DNA of 10,401 bases from the NCBI GenBank assembly GCA_944390615.1, contig CALXRJ010000002.1, forward strand, positions 1 to 10,401. The letters are read 5' to 3'. The first letter of the stretch is position 1. Every line of letters starts with the position of its first letter. The DNA is from an uncultured Clostridia bacterium. Lineage in GTDB: Bacteria > Bacillota > Clostridia > TANB77 > CAG-508. The notes under the pieces are model-generated. The model did no database searches. It had not been told where the DNA came from and saw only the letters and a program-made list of their open reading frames with translations. Shown piece after piece: positions 5,970 to 10,401 of this stretch. A program made the position numbers and the translations under genes.

Positions 5970-8771
5970 CTAATTATATTTTTTATAACAAATATTCATA
6001 TCCACATTTCCATTAATTCCACTAATACTTCCTGTGCTTGAATATTGCCAAATTGTATATTCTCCTTCATAATCTGATGTATTTTCAGGTGCTCCTTCTA
6101 CATAATGAGCTAGCCACACATCATAGTCTTTTAGTTCATCCATATTTAATTGGTTATTTAACCAATCTTTATTGGCATAAATAATTGGTGTATATCCTGC
6201 CTTTTCAATTGTTTGGCAAAATGTTTTAATGATTTTTGTTCTTTCTTCTCTCGAAAGATTATCTGCTCTTCCATCTTGGGCACTACTGGTTAATTCTGTA
6301 TCAATGGCAACTGGATACGTAATATCATATCCTTTAATCGCATTTAATACAAAATTTGCCTCTTCTATTGCTTCTTCTTCATTAATGGCTTGTGAGTAAA
6401 AATATACGCCACAATCAATATTATTTTTTAAAGCACCTGTAATATTTTGTGTATAATATGGATCTTGTGCAATTGCTCCAGACCCCCAATATCTATTACC
6501 TACACGAATCATGGCAAAATCAATTTGACTTCTTACTTGCCTCCAGTCAATCTCTCCTTGGTATCTTGCCACATCAATTCCTTTATAATTTAACTCTTCT
6601 AATTGGAACCTTTGAGAATTTTCTTCATTTCCAGGATATACTTGTATTTGGGTTCCATCTTGCATTAAATTATAGTAAATATCTAAATACTCATCATTTT
6701 CTTTCGAACGAATTGCATAATGATTACTGTTATCAGCTTTTTGAATAATCCATTTTTGAGCATCACTTTCATCTGCTTCTTGTTGCACCACTTTTCCATC
6801 TTTCGCAGTTAATAATTTTTGTGAACTGGCAACTTGGATGGTATAACATCCATCTCCCACATATTCTATGTAAAAGCTTTGATTATTTCCTCCATTGGAT
6901 TCCCAAAGTTTAACCTCTGCTCCATCTTCTAAAGAAGCATTTGCGATATCTAATGCTTTATTGGTATTGGACGAGGCAAGTATGGCATATTTTCCGTCAG
7001 CAATGGTAGCACTAAACTCTGTTTTTACCAATTTGAATTTTTGATTTTTTCCTCCATTTTTTTCATATACTTCCACATTGGAACCATTTGTAGAGGTTGC
7101 CCCTTGTATATCTAAAACCATATGGCTATATTTGGATACGAAATAATAGTAACCATCTCCAGCACTTTGAATAGCCCATTTTTGAGAATCAGATCCATTA
7201 TAATAAGATTGTACAACATTTGCTCCACTTAAAGCAGATGATCCTGCTATGGTTAAAACCTTATTGGAGTTAAATGCTTTAATTGTATAATAGCCATCTT
7301 CTAAATAAGAAACTATGAATTTTTGGTTGTTTCCATTATTATTTGACCATATTTCAATATTGGCTTGATCAGTAATTACATCTCCTTCTACATCAATTAC
7401 TTTATTGGTATTTAAAGCAGATGTTATCACATAATTCCCTGGTTCTACTGTTTTTTGAGCATCGATCTCTACTGAGTAAAATTTAAATTTCTGCCAATTT
7501 TGGTAATTTGGTTCATATACTTCTATATTGGTTCCAGAACTAGAACCTCCACCTTGCAAATCTAAATATAAATTATTACATTTTGAAATAATATAGTAAT
7601 AGCCATTTCCAGCTGATTTAATAACCCATTTTTGGGCATCAGTTCCAAGATTTGCATATTGCTCTACATTGGCACCTTTTACTACAGATGCATCTTTTAC
7701 GGTTAAATATTTTTCCGAATGAACAGCTTGTATGGTATAATATCCATTTCCTAAATATTCTACTTTAAATTGTTGATTTTTTCCCGTATTTCTTGTATAA
7801 ATTTCTACATTAGCAGAATTAGAGTTTGAGGCATTATTTACATCTAGTACTTGATTAAAATCTAAAGCTGTACTAATCGTATAAATACCATCATCGATTG
7901 TTTTAGAACCAGATATGGTGTTTACTTTATTAAATTTGAATTTTTGATTGGTTCCACCTTTTCCTTCGTATAAGATAATATTGGCTCCACTTTGTGCTTG
8001 CTCTTGATAAACATCTAAATATAAGGAACTATCTTTTGAAATGATATAATAATAGCCATCTCCAGCATCTTTTATGATCCATTTTTGGATATCTTTTTCT
8101 TCGTCATAAGTTTTTTGGATGACATTATCTTCATTTTTTCCATTTTCATTGGTTCCGGATAAATATTTTCCAGAAGTTACAACTTCCATTTTGTAATAAC
8201 CATTTTCTAAATATGTAATATTAAATTTTTGGTTATTTTGTCCATTTTTTTGATATAAAGCAACATTTGCACCATCACTCATTGAACTCCATGCTACATC
8301 TAGCACTAAATTCGAATTCATAGCAGTTGAAATGGTATAAGTTCCATTTTCTATCGTCTTAGTTCCTGTTATTTCATTGGAAGTAGAAAGTGCATTTACT
8401 GGTGTATCTATATTTTCTTCTACCTTATCTTCTGTTTCTGTTATTTTCTCTTGTTGAACGACTTCTTCTGACTGAGCATTATTTTCTGGTTCAGTCGCAC
8501 TTTCTGGTTGGTTTTCTTCTTTCTTCGTGTTTTCCTGTTTTTCTTCTTCTTTTGGCTCAGCTTCTTCTGTTTTCGTTACTGTTTCTTCTTCTGTAGGTTC
8601 TGCCGTATCTATATTTTCGTCCTTATTTTCTTCCTTCTCTTCTTCCACATTGGTGGTCTGTTTGGTGTCTTCCTGTATATTTACATAAGTTGCTAATTGA
8701 ATCGTATTCATGCTTAACATACAAATGATTAAAAAAATAGTAATAAAAGATTTGATTCGATTTTTTTTCAT
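5970..8771 (-). CDS. Secreted GH25 muramidase with four ricin-type lectin domains
   Basis: This 933-residue protein is a modular cell-wall hydrolase. A basic start (MKKNR) and hydrophobic core (residues 9-27) form a signal sequence with a poorly defined cleavage site near QLA-TYV, so retention as an anchor is possible. Residues 34-130 are a Glu/Thr/Asn-rich spacer with almost no hydrophobic residues. Four beta-trefoil domains follow at about 136-283, 288-434, 439-584 and 588-727, each with the QxF-QxW-QxF order. The C-terminus (730-933) is glycoside hydrolase family 25, lysozyme that cuts MurNAc-beta-1,4-GlcNAc bonds. It has GIDVARYQG with D732, the catalytic pair D824/E826 in YPVAIDTE, and the closing WQYSSTG...GNVDMN signature. 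It is first in the operon, behind a strong sigma-A promoter and an AAGGAGAGG RBS (8777-8785). The target could be the cell's own wall or that of competitors; the sequence does not decide. Confidence 0.93.
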   Translation of the reverse strand: MKKNRIKSFITIFLIICMLSMNTIQLATYVNIQEDTKQTTNVEEEKEENKDENIDTAEPTEEETVTKTEEAEPKEEEKQENTKKEENQPESATEPENNAQSEEVVQQEKITETEDKVEENIDTPVNALSTSNEITGTKTIENGTYTISTAMNSNLVLDVAWSSMSDGANVALYQKNGQNNQKFNITYLENGYYKMEVVTSGKYLSGTNENGKNEDNVIQKTYDEEKDIQKWIIKDAGDGYYYIISKDSSLYLDVYQEQAQSGANIILYEGKGGTNQKFKFNKVNTISGSKTIDDGIYTISTALDFNQVLDVNNASNSNSANVEIYTRNTGKNQQFKVEYLGNGYYTIQAVHSEKYLTVKDASVVKGANVEQYANLGTDAQKWVIKSAGNGYYYIISKCNNLYLDLQGGGSSSGTNIEVYEPNYQNWQKFKFYSVEIDAQKTVEPGNYVITSALNTNKVIDVEGDVITDQANIEIWSNNNGNNQKFIVSYLEDGYYTIKAFNSNKVLTIAGSSALSGANVVQSYYNGSDSQKWAIQSAGDGYYYFVSKYSHMVLDIQGATSTNGSNVEVYEKNGGKNQKFKLVKTEFSATIADGKYAILASSNTNKALDIANASLEDGAEVKLWESNGGNNQSFYIEYVGDGCYTIQVASSQKLLTAKDGKVVQQEADESDAQKWIIQKADNSNHYAIRSKENDEYLDIYYNLMQDGTQIQVYPGNEENSQRFQLEELNYKGIDVARYQGEIDWRQVRSQIDFAMIRVGNRYWGSGAIAQDPYYTQNITGALKNNIDCGVYFYSQAINEEEAIEEANFVLNAIKGYDITYPVAIDTELTSSAQDGRADNLSREERTKIIKTFCQTIEKAGYTPIIYANKDWLNNQLNMDELKDYDVWLAHYVEGAPENTSDYEGEYTIWQYSSTGSISGINGNVDMNICYKKYN
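6591..8366 (-). repeat. Four tandem beta-trefoil modules in the GH25 gene
   Basis: Modules of about 420-444 bp lie at 7923-8366, 7470-7910, 7020-7457 and 6591-7010. Each encodes three sub-repeats with the recurring frame NTNxVLDV...G(N/D)GYYxI...SxxxYLD and closing QKF, QKW, QKF (the last domain has QSF, QKW, QRF). They are the same class as the trefoils of the M14 protein encoded just downstream, and most resemble its B-type domains, so the two arrays probably share an origin. Confidence 0.75.
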
Positions 8772-8803
8772 ATTGACCTCTCCTTTTTATAACATCCCTT
8801 TCT

Positions 8804-8832
8804 ATTATAATAAAAAATGTGACTAATTTCAA
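8804..8832 (-). promoter_or_regulatory. Sigma-A promoter of the hydrolase operon
   Basis: On the minus strand TTGAAA (8827-8832) and TATAAT (8804-8809) are separated by exactly 17 bases: five of six and six of six consensus positions. The start would fall near 8797, leaving a leader of about 26 nt that carries the AAGGAGAGG RBS at 8777-8785. It lies in the 89-bp gap after the membrane protein gene, where no minus-strand terminator is visible, so read-through from upstream may add to its output. Confidence 0.8.
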
Positions 8833-8860
8833 CCATTTTTGGTTTTATTTTTTATTTTGC

Positions 8861-10401
8861 TTAGAGTTTTTTTAAGTGCAATTTGTTTACTGATTGAAAC
8901 CAAAATTCTACCCCCATCACTGCTAAAATAATATAATAAGTCGAATACAAATATAAATATCTTGCTCTTGCTTCAAACAATAAAGTAAATAAAGTTAGTC
9001 CAATTAAAGACAAAAATATCACAGCTTTTTTATCATCCATTTTTACAAAAATGACTTGTACGATTATAAAAATAAGTATGAAAATCCATATGGTTTGCAT
9101 AATAGATACAAATTTTGCAAAATTTTCGCCATCATTATAATAAAAGCTTTTTAATTCCTTAGAAAGGTCGCCTTCTTGTTCCTTTAGTGTCTTATAAAAC
9201 CACCCCTCTCTTCCCCAAGCAAAGGTACCATCATTGTAGTTTACTAATATTTTTTTGGTATAAAAATCACAAAAATCCTGAAAAGTAAAAGCTTTTATCC
9301 TTTCTATTAATGTTTGCTTATTTTCTTCTATCCTTTCCTCATAGCCATCGATTGCTAGAGAATTGGTTACATCACCACTATTAAAACTACCTGTTGTATC
9401 TTTACTTAGTCCCATCATTAAATAATGATAATACGAAAAACTATATTTTTCCTCTACTTCATACCCTATTACATGATTTAGTGCAAATTTAAAACCTGCT
9501 ACAACAAAAACTCCTAGTGCTAAAAATATTGCTTTTTGTAAATAAGTTTTTAGCATGAATTTGTGTTTTTCTTTTAATTGAAATAAAATTTTACCAATTT
9601 CTATGATAATAATTGCAATCAATACAATAATAGCAGTTGGTTTAATTAAATAGCCAAAATAGCTAAATGCTCCTATGAAAAGATAGTTATACCAAGATTT
9701 TTCTTTTTTGGTATAATTGTATAAAACACTAATGGTAAAAATCAAAGAATAAGTATCGGAATATGGCACCATAAACCATGGAGATAATCCGATAAATAAA
9801 ATATAAACAATGGCACCTATCCATTTGGTTAATTTATTTTCTGTCAAATTTCCAATTGTTTTTACCATAATGATTCCTGCTAAATCCACTAAAATGATGT
9901 CAATTATCACCAAAACATGATAAATCCCGTCATAGCCAAAAAATAATACGATTTTTCCTAGGATAGCAAAAATCTCTGCTAAAAATAAATTGTTGGGATA
10001 AACACTAAAATAAGGATAAATATCATAATAAGTATTATTTTCAAATACACCTGTTTTGGCATAGTTAATTGCCGTGTTTACAATATGTTCCGCATCCCAA
10101 CTTGTTTCAAAATAGATATTGGCTTCCACTATGATTTGTACAATAAATAATAGAAAAAACAGGAACCATAAAAGGATATCTTTTTCTAAAATAGGGCTTC
10201 GTTTTTTTGTTGTTTTATTTTTTTGGGTCATTTTTAAAAATAAGATTCTGCCAATTGTCACAATAGCAACCAATAAAAAAATGATGCCAAAATAAATATA
10301 GTTTCTTTGCTTTATGTCATTAGAATAGGTATATTCTACCTTTGTATCTACAAACATAAGGAGTAGAAATATACCTACAAACATAAAAATCGACATAAAT
10401 T
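8861..10401 (-). CDS. Multi-pass membrane protein, probable GT-C-type glycosyltransferase (5' end uncertain)
   Basis: At least 511 residues are visible from an ATG at 10396, but only five bases lie upstream and the frame stays open, so no RBS can be checked and the true start may lie beyond the edge. About ten or more hydrophobic segments are visible, for instance near residues 5-16, 33-54, 73-90, 137-153, 158-178, 190-208, 243-270, 288-306, 432-451 and 457-474. Features fit GT-C enzymes that use polyprenyl-phosphate sugars outside the membrane (PMT/ArnT-like): an acidic residue in the first large outer loop (W100-D101), YPNN at 133-136, PYSDTYS at 211-217, IKPT at 251-254, and a C-terminal EARARYLYLY block at 475-484. 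The stop TAA is at 8861-8863. The class is inferred from topology and short motifs, not from a clear family match. It could glycosylate cell-surface polymers or proteins near the lectin-bearing hydrolases. Confidence 0.7.
   Translation of the reverse strand, partial: FMSIFMFVGIFLLLMFVDTKVEYTYSNDIKQRNYIYFGIIFLLVAIVTIGRILFLKMTQKNKTTKKRSPILEKDILLWFLFFLLFIVQIIVEANIYFETSWDAEHIVNTAINYAKTGVFENNTYYDIYPYFSVYPNNLFLAEIFAILGKIVLFFGYDGIYHVLVIIDIILVDLAGIIMVKTIGNLTENKLTKWIGAIVYILFIGLSPWFMVPYSDTYSLIFTISVLYNYTKKEKSWYNYLFIGAFSYFGYLIKPTAIIVLIAIIIIEIGKILFQLKEKHKFMLKTYLQKAIFLALGVFVVAGFKFALNHVIGYEVEEKYSFSYYHYLMMGLSKDTTGSFNSGDVTNSLAIDGYEERIEENKQTLIERIKAFTFQDFCDFYTKKILVNYNDGTFAWGREGWFYKTLKEQEGDLSKELKSFYYNDGENFAKFVSIMQTIWIFILIFIIVQVIFVKMDDKKAVIFLSLIGLTLFTLLFEARARYLYLYSTYYIILAVMGVEFWFQSVNKLHLKKL

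Noticed and set aside
6449..6748. Open frame of 99 codons on the plus strand, and others around 2034, 4898 and 8390
   Set aside because: They are antisense to strong coding regions, have low-complexity Leu/Phe-rich translations, and lack a convincing ribosome binding site.
3234..8366. Regularly recurring short strings such as TAATAGCCATTTCC, which look like interspersed repeats or a CRISPR array
   Set aside because: They encode the conserved GNGYY segment of the trefoil sub-repeats, lie in frame inside two genes, and have no uniform repeat-spacer structure.
8831..8844. Small inverted repeat AACCA-TTTT-TGGTT in the gap after the GT-C-like gene
   Set aside because: On the minus strand it is followed by GAAATTAG, not a T tract, and the stem is only five pairs. 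It overlaps the -35 region of the operon promoter by two bases, so it is not a convincing terminator or operator.

Overview
The window looks like the chromosome of a low-GC, AT-rich Gram-positive bacterium of the Firmicutes, most likely an uncultured Clostridia-type lineage. The support is a truncated spoVG gene behind a near-consensus sigma-H promoter, strong AGGAG/GAGGTG ribosome binding sites, AT-rich codon use, and signal peptides and peptidoglycan hydrolases typical of Gram-positive cells. I cannot name a species. Every gene lies on the minus strand, so the text below runs from high to low coordinates, in the direction of transcription.

At the right edge (8861-10401) is a multi-pass membrane protein resembling the GT-C fold of lipid-linked glycosyltransferases; its 5' end probably lies outside the window. 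After an 89-bp gap holding a textbook sigma-A promoter (TTGAAA-N17-TATAAT) comes a tight three-gene unit with gaps of 15 and 17 bp. The first gene (5970-8771) encodes a secreted GH25 muramidase carrying an acidic spacer and four ricin-type beta-trefoil domains. The second (2484-5954) encodes a secreted zinc peptidase of family M14 carrying six beta-trefoil domains. The third (1735-2466) encodes a small, acidic, membrane-anchored extracellular protein of unknown function. The unit ends in a perfect 27-bp-stem hairpin followed by a T tract. The first two enzymes would cut the two halves of peptidoglycan, the glycan strand and the stem peptide. Both are targeted by the same lectin module, in which all 30 sub-repeats follow a strict QxF-QxW-QxF order.

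Downstream (295-1560) is an AAA_14/DUF4143 ATPase with a PD-(D/E)XK-like C-terminal motif and its own promoter. It is bracketed by two related long palindromes (232-289 and 1664-1723). Their arms differ at three positions, and each difference is exactly compensated on the other arm. This looks like a small gene-plus-palindrome cassette lying between the hydrolase unit and spoVG. At the left edge is the first third of spoVG with its sigma-H promoter.

The main points of interest are the ten-lectin-domain hydrolase operon with its unknown third protein, the covarying palindromes around the ATPase, and the alternating A-B arrangement of trefoils in the M14 protein. No RNA genes, CRISPR arrays, recognisable transposases or plus-strand genes were found.
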